Source of the DNA: RBG-16-66-20 sp039931635
Lineage (GTDB): Bacteria > Pseudomonadota > Gammaproteobacteria > Burkholderiales > SG8-39
Length of the DNA stretch: 42,132 nt
Assembly (NCBI GenBank): GCA_039931635.1
Contig: JBDTRO010000174.1
Coordinates: forward strand, 1-42,132
Direction of reading: 5' to 3'
Shown here: positions 1 to 7,049 of the stretch, in pieces
Layout of the letters: the number at the start of each line of letters is the position of its first letter
Position numbering within the stretch: the first letter of the stretch is position 1
Notes under the pieces: model-generated
What the model was told of the DNA's origin: nothing
Databases searched by the model: none
The model's input: only the letters and a program-made list of their open reading frames with translations
Position numbers and translations under genes: made by a program

Positions 1-227
1 TGCGGAAAGCGCTCGTCGATGTACTCGTTGATGATGTTCGACTCGTACAGGACGAGATCCCGCTCCACCAGGACCGGCAGGCGGTTGTACGGATTCATCA
101 CCGCGATGTCCTCGGGCTTGTTGTACATATCCACGTCGATGACCTGGAAGTCCATGCCCTTCTCGTAGAGCACGAAGCGGCAGCGGTGGCTGAACGGACA
201 GGTGGTGCCGGAATACAGTTGCATCAT
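1..227 (-). CDS. sspA: Stringent starvation protein A, 5' part only (GST-fold RNA polymerase-associated protein)
   Basis: The reading frame begins at ATG 227 (a second ATG follows at 224) and runs off the left edge, so only about 75 N-terminal residues are visible. They read MMQLYSGTTCPFSHRCRFVL, then a VIDVDMYNKPEDI segment and an ESNIINEYIDE segment, which is the thioredoxin-like half of the SspA/glutathione S-transferase fold. SspA binds RNA polymerase and changes promoter use in stationary phase and starvation; in proteobacteria it normally lies just downstream of petABC and is followed by sspB, as the position here suggests. Family assignment is by recognised sequence and gene order. The C-terminal alpha-helical half cannot be judged. 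Confidence 0.9.
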   Translation of the reverse strand, partial: MMQLYSGTTCPFSHRCRFVLYEKGMDFQVIDVDMYNKPEDIAVMNPYNRLPVLVERDLVLYESNIINEYIDERFP

Positions 228-250
228 GATGCGGGCTTTCGATACGGAGA

Positions 251-278
251 AAAAAAGGCCGGGCGGCGCCCGGCTTTT
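251..278 (-). terminator. Rho-independent terminator after petC
   Basis: A perfect 7-bp stem (258-264 with 268-274, GCCGGGC / GCCCGGC) with a 3-nt loop is flanked on the 251-256 side by six A residues. Read on the minus strand this is a GC hairpin followed by a T run, placed 17-37 nt after the petC stop codon and before sspA. TTTT on the other side (275-278) makes it weakly bidirectional. It should separate petABC transcription from sspA. Confidence 0.8.
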
Positions 279-294
279 GTAAAAGCAGGCGAAA

Positions 295-1017
295 CTACTT
301 CACGTCCTTCCAGTATTCCTTCTTCAGCGCGTAGGCGAAGATGAACACGAAGACCAGCGCGAACAGCGCCACGATCCCGATCCGCTTGCGGTCGTTCGCG
401 GCGGGCTCGCCCACATAGACGAGGAAGTTGACCAGGTCGCGCACGGTGGTGTCGTACTGCACCGTGGTCTGCGTGCCGGGGGAAAGTTGGCCCCACTTGT
501 ACTCCGGCGGCGCGTGGTGCTCGGCATGCGAGACCACCTCCAGCGAGCGTTCGCCCTGCAGCGACCAGAGCGCATGCGGCATCGCCACCTGCGGGAACGC
601 GGCATTGTTCCAGCCGGTCGGGGACTTGTCGTCGCGGTAGAACGTGCGCAGGTAGGTATAAAGCCAGTCAGCGCCACGCGAGCGGCCGACCACGGTGAGG
701 TCCGGCGGCGCGGCGCCGAACATCGCCTTGCCATCGCTCACCGAGAGCGCAACCTTCATCGTGTCGCCGACCTTGGCATCCGTGAGGATCAGGTTGTCGC
801 GGATCTGGGCTTCGGTCAGGCCGAGGTCGGTCATCCGGTTGTAGCGCATGTATTGCGCGCCGTGGCAGTTCAGGCAGTAGTTGACGAAGGTGCGCGCGCC
901 CGCCTGCAGGCTGAGCTGGTCGTGCGGATCGATCGGCGCGCGGTCCAGCCGGTAGCCAGCTTCGGAAGCCGCGGCAATGGCAGGCACAACAAGCAGCGCG
1001 AGCAGGAATTTTTTCAT
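295..1017 (-). CDS. petC: Ubiquinol-cytochrome c reductase, cytochrome c1 subunit
   Basis: This is a 240-residue protein. Residues 1-18 form a signal peptide (MKKFLLALLVVPAIAAASEA). The heme c attachment motif CLNCH is at residues 48-52. A C-terminal membrane anchor lies at about 211-231 and is followed by KKEYWKDVK. In the bc1 complex, cytochrome c1 takes electrons from the Rieske centre and passes them to soluble cytochrome c at the periplasmic face of the inner membrane. The start at 1017 is chosen because the signal peptide begins there; an upstream in-frame ATG would add only four residues. petB ends 8 nt upstream, so the three genes form one operon. The axial Met ligand probably lies in the PQVAMPHALW region, which is an inference. 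Confidence 0.95.
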   Translation of the reverse strand: MKKFLLALLVVPAIAAASEAGYRLDRAPIDPHDQLSLQAGARTFVNYCLNCHGAQYMRYNRMTDLGLTEAQIRDNLILTDAKVGDTMKVALSVSDGKAMFGAAPPDLTVVGRSRGADWLYTYLRTFYRDDKSPTGWNNAAFPQVAMPHALWSLQGERSLEVVSHAEHHAPPEYKWGQLSPGTQTTVQYDTTVRDLVNFLVYVGEPAANDRKRIGIVALFALVFVFIFAYALKKEYWKDVK

Positions 1018-1025
1018 GGCGCGAC

Positions 1026-2321
1026 TCACATCGTCACCCGGTCGGGTTCCGGCTTGCACTTGTCTATCAACGTATACCAGGGCATCAGGAAGAAGAACGC
1101 GAAGTAGAGCAGCGTGAAGATGCGCGCCACCACGGTCGCCACGTCGGCGCTGCCCAGCCAGGGCCCGAACTGGCCCCACACCGTGACCGACTCGGTGCCG
1201 AGATAACCCAGCACCAGGAAGGTGACAACGAAGATCGCGAGCGCGCTCTTGTACAGGATGCCGCGGTAGCGGATCGACTTCACCGGGCTGCGGTCCAGCC
1301 AGGGCAGGAAGAACAGGATCAGGGTCGCGATGCCCATCACCATCACGCCCGGGAACTGGGTCGGCGGAATACCCAGCCACTCGATCGATATCGGCGGCAC
1401 CGCCCGCAGGATCGAGTAGTACGGCGTGAAGTACCAGACCGGCGCGATGTGCGCGGGCGTCTTCAGCGGGTCGGCCGGAATGAAGTTGTTGTACTCGAGG
1501 AAGTAGCCGCCCATCTCCGGCACGAAGAACAGGACCGCGCAGAACACCATCATGAACACCACCGCGCCGGCGAGGTCCTTGACCGTGTAGTACGGATGGA
1601 ACGGGATGCCGTCGAGCGGATGGCCGTCGGGGCCCTTTTTCTTCTTGATCTCCACGCCGTCCGGATTGTTGGAGCCGACATCGTGCAACGCCAGGAGATG
1701 CGCCGAGACAAGGCCCAGCAGCACCAGCGGGATCGCGATCACGTGCAGCGCGAAAAAGCGGTTCAGCGTCGCGTCGCCCACCACGTAGTCGCCGCGGATC
1801 CAGAGCGCCAGGTCGGGCCCGATGAACGGGACGGTGGCAAACAGGTTCACGATCACCTGCGCGCCCCAGTACGACATCTGGCCCCAGGGCAGGAGGTAGC
1901 CCATGAAGGCCTCGGCCATCAGCGTGAGGTAGATCAGCACGCCGAAGATCCACACCAGCTCGCGCGGCTGCTTGAACGAGCCGTAGAGCAGGCCGCGGAA
2001 CATGTGCAGGTAAACCACGACGAAGAACGCCGACGCCCCGGTCGAATGGACATAGCGGATCAGCCAGCCGCCGGGCACGTCGCGCATGATGTACTCGACC
2101 GAGCCGAAGGCGAGGTTTGCATCGGGCTTGTAGTTCATCGTCAGGAAGATGCCCGACACGATCTGGATCACGAGCACGATCAGCGAGAGCGCGCCGAAAA
2201 AATACCAGAAGTTGAAATTCTTCGGTGCGTAATATTCGGACGCGTGCTTGCGGAACTCCTCGGCAACCGAGGGCATCCTCGCGTCGAACCAGTCCCACAA
2301 AGCCATCAGACGGCTGGCCAT
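1026..2321 (-). CDS. petB: Ubiquinol-cytochrome c reductase, cytochrome b subunit
   Basis: This 431-residue polytopic membrane protein is the quinol-oxidising core of the bc1 complex. The four expected heme-ligand histidines are visible as H92 and H106 in one helix and H193 and H208 in another; the second pair is 15 apart rather than 14. The quinol-site motif reads PVWY (residues 294-297) instead of the mitochondrial PEWY; I recall this variant from beta- and gammaproteobacterial proteins. Length matches the full bacterial form with both the cytochrome b N and C domains. ATG 2321 is chosen because the longer upstream frame overlaps petA and has no homology sense. petA ends 2 nt before this start, so translation is probably coupled. 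Confidence 0.96.
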   Translation of the reverse strand: MASRLMALWDWFDARMPSVAEEFRKHASEYYAPKNFNFWYFFGALSLIVLVIQIVSGIFLTMNYKPDANLAFGSVEYIMRDVPGGWLIRYVHSTGASAFFVVVYLHMFRGLLYGSFKQPRELVWIFGVLIYLTLMAEAFMGYLLPWGQMSYWGAQVIVNLFATVPFIGPDLALWIRGDYVVGDATLNRFFALHVIAIPLVLLGLVSAHLLALHDVGSNNPDGVEIKKKKGPDGHPLDGIPFHPYYTVKDLAGAVVFMMVFCAVLFFVPEMGGYFLEYNNFIPADPLKTPAHIAPVWYFTPYYSILRAVPPISIEWLGIPPTQFPGVMVMGIATLILFFLPWLDRSPVKSIRYRGILYKSALAIFVVTFLVLGYLGTESVTVWGQFGPWLGSADVATVVARIFTLLYFAFFFLMPWYTLIDKCKPEPDRVTM

Positions 2322-2323
2322 GT

Positions 2324-2914
2324 CTACGCCCCCTTCTTGTCGCCGCCGATCAGCAGCCTGGTGTCGGAGAGAAAGGCATGCGGCGGAACCTCCAGGTTGA
2401 TCGGCGCCGGCGCTCCCTTGTAGACGCGGCCGGCGAGATCGAACTTGGAGCCGTGGCAGGGGCACAGGAAGCCGCCCGCCCAATCCTGGCCCATCTCGCC
2501 TTTCGCGTCCGCGGTCTTCTGCTGCGGCGAACAGCCCAGGTGCGAGCAGATGCCCACCAGCACCAGGACTTCGGGCTTGATGGAGCGGTACTCGTTCTTC
2601 GCGTAATCGGGCTGCGGCGAATCTTTCGACCTGGGATCCGTCACTTTGTCGTCCGCCTTGCGTACCGCGTCCAGCATCTCTTTCGTGCGACGCATGATCC
2701 ACACCGGCTTGCCGCGCCACTCGACGACCTGCAATTCCCCGGGCGCGAGATTGGAGAAATCGGCCTCCACCGGCGCGCCGGCCGCCTTCGCGCGTTCCGA
2801 AGGCCACCAGCTCCAGGCGAACGGTATGGCGACGCCTGCGCCCGCCGCGCCCGCCGCCACTGTGGTCGCGACGATCAGATTGCGCCGCGTGTTATCGATC
2901 TTTTTTTCGCTCAT
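2324..2914 (-). CDS. petA: Ubiquinol-cytochrome c reductase, Rieske iron-sulfur subunit
   Basis: This 196-residue protein carries the 2Fe-2S Rieske motifs CSHLGC (123-128) and CPCHGS (151-156). Expected cluster ligands are C123, H125, C151 and H154, with C128 and C153 forming the disulfide. The N-terminus has a twin-arginine segment NTRRNLIV (8-15) before a hydrophobic Ala-rich anchor, the usual Tat signal-anchor of Rieske proteins; tatABC lies in the same window at 13186-14595. The soluble head moves electrons from quinol to cytochrome c1. It is the first gene of petABC, preceded by a clear promoter at 2956-2984 and transcribed divergently from the protease gene at 3043. Confidence 0.96.
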   Translation of the reverse strand: MSEKKIDNTRRNLIVATTVAAGAAGAGVAIPFAWSWWPSERAKAAGAPVEADFSNLAPGELQVVEWRGKPVWIMRRTKEMLDAVRKADDKVTDPRSKDSPQPDYAKNEYRSIKPEVLVLVGICSHLGCSPQQKTADAKGEMGQDWAGGFLCPCHGSKFDLAGRVYKGAPAPINLEVPPHAFLSDTRLLIGGDKKGA

Positions 2915-2955
2915 GGAGGAATCTGTGGAAAGTGATGAGGGACGCGGCAGGCGCG

Positions 2956-2984
2956 ATTCTAGCGTTTCGCTCCGGGAATGTCCA
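2956..2984 (-). promoter_or_regulatory. Sigma70-type promoter for petABC
   Basis: Reading the minus strand, TGGACA (2984-2979) and TAGAAT (2961-2956) are separated by exactly 17 nt; each box matches five of six consensus positions. The predicted transcription start is near 2949, giving a leader of about 35 nt before the petA ATG at 2914. No experimental support is available here. Confidence 0.65.
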
Positions 2985-3042
2985 CGTTTTGGCGCCTAAG
3001 TGGTTAAAACAAAAGGCGAAACATGGTAAATTGCCAGGTTCC

Positions 3043-4209
3043 ATGCGCCGCCTCTGGATCATCTTTTCCCAGACCGCCACGATCTGCCTGGCGGTCCTGT
3101 TCGTCGTCTCCACGCTAAAGCCGGAGTGGCTGCCGTCGCGTTCGGGCCTGATGCCGGAGTCACTACGGGTGGCGACCGTTCTGCAGGAGGCGCAGCCGGG
3201 CGGCGGTGCGCGACCCGACTCGTACCACGAGGCAGTGCGCAAGGCTGCGCCCTCGGTGGTGAATATCTTTACCACCAAGGAAGTGCGGGTCCCGCGCAAT
3301 CCGCTGCTGAACGACCCGATTTTGCGGCGCTTCCTCGGTGACCGGCTCGGCGACGAGTCGCAGAAAGCCACCAGCCTTGGCTCGGGCGTGATCGTGAGCC
3401 CGGAGGGCTACATCCTCACCAACAACCACGTCGTCGAATCCGCCGACGAAATCGAAATCGCATTCCCGGACGGCAAGAAACTGCTCGCCAGGGTGGTTGG
3501 CAGCGATCCGGACACCGACCTGGCGGTGCTGCGCGTCGAGGCACAGAACCTGCCCGCGATAACCTTCGGTTCTTCCGACACCCTGCGTGTCGGCGACATC
3601 GTGCTCGCGATCGGCAACCCGCTGGGCATCGGGCAGACCGTCACCTCGGGGATCGTCTCGGCCCTCGGGCGCAGCGGCCTTGGCATCAATACGTTCGAAA
3701 ATTTCATCCAGACCGACGCGGCGATCAACCAGGGCAACTCCGGCGGCGCGCTCGTCGATGCGCGCGGCAACCTGGTCGGCATCAACACCGCGATCCTTTC
3801 GCAGAACGGCGGTTCGATCGGCATCGGCCTGACGATCCCGGCGTCCATGGCGAAGACCGTAATGGAGCAGATCATCAGGACCGGCACCGTGACGCGCGGC
3901 TGGATCGGCGTGGAACTTCAGCCGGTGACGCCGGTGCTGGCCGAATCGTTCAAGCTGGGCACGCTTGAGGGTGCGATCATCAATGGCGTGCTGACCGGCG
4001 GCCCGGCCGACAAGGCGGGGGCCAAGCCGGGCGACGTGCTGGTTTCGATCGACGGCAAGCGGATCGTGGAACCGCAAAGCGTGCTGAACGTAGTGACCGG
4101 CATCGCACCGGGCAGCACCGCGCAGGTAAAGCTCAAGCGCAAGGGGCAGGACATGGACCTGACGGTTACCGTCGGCCGGCGCCCAAAACCGCAGGCGCGC
4201 GCCGAGTGA
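3043..4209 (+). CDS. Membrane-anchored S1C (HtrA/DegS-like) serine protease with one PDZ domain
   Basis: From ATG 3043 the protein has 388 residues: an N-terminal transmembrane anchor (about 5-24), a trypsin-like domain and a single C-terminal PDZ domain (about 285-380). The catalytic triad is visible as H129 (NNHVVES), D159 (DTDLAVL) and S233 (QGNSGGAL). One PDZ domain plus an uncleaved anchor resembles DegS/AlgW, which cut the anti-sigma factor RseA/MucA during envelope stress, rather than the two-PDZ DegP/DegQ. Whether it has that substrate is not shown. An S1C protease divergent from petABC is the usual arrangement in betaproteobacteria. The frame is open upstream to 2932, but the added residues do not resemble the family and ATG 3043 starts the anchor. 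The stop codon overlaps the next gene. Confidence 0.93.
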   Translation: MRRLWIIFSQTATICLAVLFVVSTLKPEWLPSRSGLMPESLRVATVLQEAQPGGGARPDSYHEAVRKAAPSVVNIFTTKEVRVPRNPLLNDPILRRFLGDRLGDESQKATSLGSGVIVSPEGYILTNNHVVESADEIEIAFPDGKKLLARVVGSDPDTDLAVLRVEAQNLPAITFGSSDTLRVGDIVLAIGNPLGIGQTVTSGIVSALGRSGLGINTFENFIQTDAAINQGNSGGALVDARGNLVGINTAILSQNGGSIGIGLTIPASMAKTVMEQIIRTGTVTRGWIGVELQPVTPVLAESFKLGTLEGAIINGVLTGGPADKAGAKPGDVLVSIDGKRIVEPQSVLNVVTGIAPGSTAQVKLKRKGQDMDLTVTVGRRPKPQARAE

Positions 4210-5627
4210 CCAAGGCCACGCCGCTGCCGAGCGACGCGGCCAGCATCCGCAAGCTCGCGGCGCGCTCGATGTTCGATCTGTTCTCGAGCGTGAGCGAAGG
4301 CATGATGCTGGTGGACCGCAGCGGCCGCGTGGTCTGGATCAACGACAGCTACAAACGGTTCCTGCCCGCGCTGGGTTTCGCGCGGCCGGAGGATTTCGTC
4401 GGCCGCCCGGTCGAGGAGGTGGTGCCGAACACGCTGATGCACCGCGTGATCGAGACCGGCAAGCCGATCCTGATCGATCTCCTCACCAACAAGGCGGGCA
4501 CCTTCGTGGTGTCGCGCATACCTCTGCGCGACGAGGCCGGCGTGGTGATCGGCGCGATCGGCATGGTGCTCTTTGATCACCCGGAAACCACACTGCAGCC
4601 GCTGATCGCCAAGTTCGCGCGCCTGCAGCAGGACCTGGACGAGGCGCGCCGGGAACTGGCCGCGCAGCGGCGCACCAAGTACACCTTCGCCAGCTTCATC
4701 GGCTCGAGCCCTGCAGCGCTGGAAGTGAAGCGCCAGGCGCGGCGCGCGGCGCAGACCGATTCCACGGTGCTGCTGCTGGGCGAAACCGGCACCGGCAAGG
4801 AACTGCTCGCGCATGCGATTCACGCGGCTTCCGCGCGCGCCGAGCGGCCGTTCATCAGCGTGAACCTGGCCGCGGTTCCCGAGACGCTGCTGGAAGCCGA
4901 ATTTTTCGGCGTCGCCCCCGGCGCCTACACCGGCGCCGAGCGCAAGGGGCGCGATGGCAAGTTCAAGCTGGCCGACAAAGGCACGCTGTTCCTGGACGAG
5001 GCTGGCGACATGCCGCTTGCGCTGCAGGCAAAGCTCCTGCGCGCGCTACAGGAGCAGGAATTCGAGCCGCTCGGTTCGAACAAGGTGATCAAGGTGGATG
5101 TGCGCGTGATCGCCGCGACCAGCCGCGACCTGAAGACGATGGTCGCCGACGGCCGCTTCCGCGAAGATCTCTTCTACCGGCTGAGCGTGCTGCCGGTGCG
5201 CCTGCCGGCGCTGCGCGACCGGCTGAGCGATCTCGAGACGCTGGCGGAGAACCTGCTGGAATCCATCGCGGCGCGCACCGGCATGCCGCAGCGCGAACTC
5301 AGTCCTTCAGCCCTCGCGGTGCTCGCTGTTCACCGGTGGCCGGGAAATATCCGCGAATTGCGCAATGCGCTCGAACAGGCGGCGATGCTCACCGACAACC
5401 TGCGTCTGGTGGCGGAGGATTTCGCGCAGGTGCTGCCGGGTCCGGTCGTGCAGGACGAGCGCCGGAAGGTCACGCAGCTGCGGCCGCTGCCGCAATTGAT
5501 CGCGGAGCTGGAGCGCAGCTCGATCCAGTCCGCGCTGGCGGCCACCGGTGGTAACAAGGTTTCGGCCGCCCGGATGCTGGGTATTTCGCGCGCTACGCTT
5601 TACGAGAAATTGGGCGCGATGAAGTAA
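4206..5627 (+). CDS. Sigma54-dependent transcriptional activator with PAS sensor domain (NtrC/PrdR type)
   Basis: This 473-residue enhancer-binding protein has an N-terminal PAS-like domain (about 25-122), a linker helix rich in charged residues (about 132-157), an AAA+ domain and a C-terminal Fis-type helix-turn-helix (NKVSAARMLGISRATLYEKL). Walker A is GETGTGKE (192-199), Walker B ends D264-E265, and the sigma54-contact loop reads GAYTGA (239-244) rather than GAFTGA. There is no phosphoreceiver domain, so the signal is probably a ligand or redox cue sensed by PAS. The GTG start overlaps the protease stop (GTGA, 4206-4209), suggesting translational coupling. It lies 163 nt before the importer operon, whose upstream region holds a -24/-12 promoter and a palindrome, so it is the likely activator of that operon (inference). 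Confidence 0.92.
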   Translation: MTKATPLPSDAASIRKLAARSMFDLFSSVSEGMMLVDRSGRVVWINDSYKRFLPALGFARPEDFVGRPVEEVVPNTLMHRVIETGKPILIDLLTNKAGTFVVSRIPLRDEAGVVIGAIGMVLFDHPETTLQPLIAKFARLQQDLDEARRELAAQRRTKYTFASFIGSSPAALEVKRQARRAAQTDSTVLLLGETGTGKELLAHAIHAASARAERPFISVNLAAVPETLLEAEFFGVAPGAYTGAERKGRDGKFKLADKGTLFLDEAGDMPLALQAKLLRALQEQEFEPLGSNKVIKVDVRVIAATSRDLKTMVADGRFREDLFYRLSVLPVRLPALRDRLSDLETLAENLLESIAARTGMPQRELSPSALAVLAVHRWPGNIRELRNALEQAAMLTDNLRLVAEDFAQVLPGPVVQDERRKVTQLRPLPQLIAELERSSIQSALAATGGNKVSAARMLGISRATLYEKLGAMK

Positions 5628-5639
5628 CTGTCGGAAATA

Positions 5640-5654
5640 CATACACTCTGTATG
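5640..5654 (+). promoter_or_regulatory. Palindrome, candidate upstream activator site for the sigma54 regulator
   Basis: CATACA-CTC-TGTATG is a perfect 6-bp inverted repeat with a 3-nt centre, about 85-100 bp upstream of the -24/-12 element, a normal distance for an enhancer-binding protein. A second, looser dyad CACA-GA-TGTG follows at 5664-5673 and shares the TGTAT half-site immediately after (5672-5676 region). The site lies 12 nt after the stop codon of the activator gene. Binding is inferred, not shown. Confidence 0.55.
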
Positions 5655-5738
5655 CAATTCAGGCACAGATGTGTATCCTTTCCAGGCATTCTCGCCGTTG
5701 ATATTTAAATTACCCTTGTAACTCAAATAGTTATAGCC

Positions 5739-5754
5739 TGGCACCCCGCTTGCA
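5739..5754 (+). promoter_or_regulatory. Sigma54 (-24/-12) promoter of the importer operon
   Basis: The sequence TGGCACCCCGCTTGCA fits the consensus TGGCAC-N5-TTGCA fully, with the invariant GG (5740-5741) and GC (5752-5753) separated by exactly 10 nt. The predicted start of transcription is about 12 nt downstream of the GC, near 5765, leaving a short leader with a strong AGGAGG ribosome site at 5781-5786 before ATG 5791. The gene immediately upstream encodes a sigma54 activator, which makes this assignment strong. Confidence 0.85.
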
Positions 5755-5790
5755 ATAGGTAGCCTGGCTATTCCAATCCTAGGAGGGACC

Positions 5791-6978
5791 ATGAAACGCC
5801 TGAACACCCTGCTCGCCGCGGCAACGCTCGCAGGCGCCACGACCCTGGCCATTGCCCAGGACATCAAGATCGCGCTCATCACCGACAAGACCGGCGCACT
5901 CGAGGCCTACGCCAAGCAGACGCAGGCCGGCTTCATGATGGGCCTCGAATTTGCTACGGGCGGCACGATGAGCGTGCTTGGCCGCAAGATCGTGGTCATA
6001 GAAAAGGACTCGCAACTCAAGCCCGATGTCGCCAAATCCCAGCTCGCTGCCGCCTACGGCGATGACAAAGTTGATATCGCGGTCGGTCCTACCGGTTCGG
6101 GCTCGGCGCTCGCGATGCTGCCCGTCGCCGAGGAGTACAAGAAGATCCTGATCGTCGAGCCGGCGGTCGCCGACTCAATCACCGGCGACAAGTGGAATCG
6201 TTATGTCTTCCGCACGGGGCGCAACTCGACGCAGGACGCGGTTGCCGGTGTCGTCGCGCTACCTGCGAACGCGCAGATCGCGATGTTGGCCCAGGACTAC
6301 GCCTTCGGACGCGACGGAGTGAAGGCCTTCAAGGAAACGCTTGCCGCCATCGGCAGCAAGGCGCAAATCGTGCACGAGGAATACGTACCGCAGGCGACCA
6401 CTGACTTCACGGCTCCAGCCCAGCGCATGTTCGACGTGCTCAAGGACAAGAACGGCACGCGCATCATCGCGATCATCTGGTCGGGCGCGCATCCAGCCAC
6501 CAAGATTCACGACCTCAAGCCCGAGCGCTTCAACATCATCCTGGCCCCTGGCGGCAACATCCTGCCGGTAATGAAGGGCTGGAAGGATCTGGCCGGCGCC
6601 GAAGGTGCGATTTACTACTACTACGGATTTCCGAAGAACAAGATGAACGACTGGCTGGTGGCCGAGCATCGCAAGCGCTTTAGCGGGACGCCGCCCGACT
6701 TCTTCACGGCGGGCGGCATGGCCGCGGCCATCGCCACGGTCGAGGCAGTAAGGAAGGCCGGCGGCACCGACACCGAGAAACTGATCGCGGCGATGGAAGG
6801 CATGAGCTTCGAATCGCCCAAGGGCACCATGACATTCCGCAGGGAAGACCACCAGGCAATGCAGAGCATGTACCAGTTCCGCATCAAGAAGACGCAGGCC
6901 AACGAGTGGGACCTTCTGGATCTGGTGCGCGAGATTCCGGCCAAGGAAATCCCGGTCCCGGTTCGTAACAAGCGCTAG
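5791..6978 (+). CDS. Branched-chain amino acid-type ABC importer, periplasmic substrate-binding protein
   Basis: This 395-residue protein has a signal peptide with probable cleavage after A22 (LAIA|QDIK). The mature part is a type I periplasmic binding fold of the Leu/Ile/Val (HAAT) family: an N-lobe beginning DIKIALITDKTGALEAYAKQ, a GPTGSGSALAM ligand loop, and an FFTAGGMAAA segment in the C-terminal half. It should deliver a small amino-acid-, amide- or aromatic-type ligand to the LivHM permeases; the family is too broad to fix the substrate. It is the first gene after the sigma54 promoter and has the best ribosome site of the operon (AGGAGG, 5781-5786). The gene is followed by a double hairpin before the ATPase gene, a setting often seen where the binding protein is made in excess. 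Confidence 0.9.
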   Translation: MKRLNTLLAAATLAGATTLAIAQDIKIALITDKTGALEAYAKQTQAGFMMGLEFATGGTMSVLGRKIVVIEKDSQLKPDVAKSQLAAAYGDDKVDIAVGPTGSGSALAMLPVAEEYKKILIVEPAVADSITGDKWNRYVFRTGRNSTQDAVAGVVALPANAQIAMLAQDYAFGRDGVKAFKETLAAIGSKAQIVHEEYVPQATTDFTAPAQRMFDVLKDKNGTRIIAIIWSGAHPATKIHDLKPERFNIILAPGGNILPVMKGWKDLAGAEGAIYYYYGFPKNKMNDWLVAEHRKRFSGTPPDFFTAGGMAAAIATVEAVRKAGGTDTEKLIAAMEGMSFESPKGTMTFRREDHQAMQSMYQFRIKKTQANEWDLLDLVREIPAKEIPVPVRNKR

Positions 6979-6986
6979 GAACCGTC

Positions 6987-7044
6987 GCCCCCGCGAAAGC
7001 GGGGGCCCATCGACGAAAACCTGGATTCCCGCGTGCGCGGGAAT
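6987..7044. repeat. Paired REP-like hairpins between binding-protein and ATPase genes
   Basis: Two perfect inverted repeats lie in tandem. The first is GCCCCCGC-GAAA-GCGGGGGC (6987-7006), an 8-bp stem with a GNRA tetraloop. The second is ATTCCCGCG-TG-CGCGGGAAT (7025-7044), a 9-bp stem. The second arm, followed by GACGG, resembles the dispersed intergenic repeats with ATTCCCGCG-type arms that I know from many proteobacterial genomes. It ends 5 nt before the ATG of the next gene and leaves that gene without a clear ribosome site. Likely effects are protection of the upstream mRNA from 3' decay and reduced expression downstream (inference). Confidence 0.75.
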
Positions 7045-7049
7045 GACGG

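Noticed and set aside
295..2298. 667-residue open frame spanning petC and much of petB
   Set aside because: Only the last 240 residues are cytochrome c1; the upstream part is an out-of-frame reading of petB, which is a full, recognisable gene.
1449..2423. Long plus-strand open frame over petB and petA
   Set aside because: It is antisense to two well-identified genes, rich in His, Arg and Glu as expected for a GC-rich shadow, and has no recognisable family.
2932..3042. Upstream extension of the protease from ATG 2932
   Set aside because: It overlaps the divergent petA promoter and adds residues unlike the family; ATG 3043 begins the membrane anchor.
6987..7044. Possible CRISPR-like repeat pair
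   Set aside because: The two hairpins have different sequences and there is no spacer array; they fit a REP-like doublet instead.
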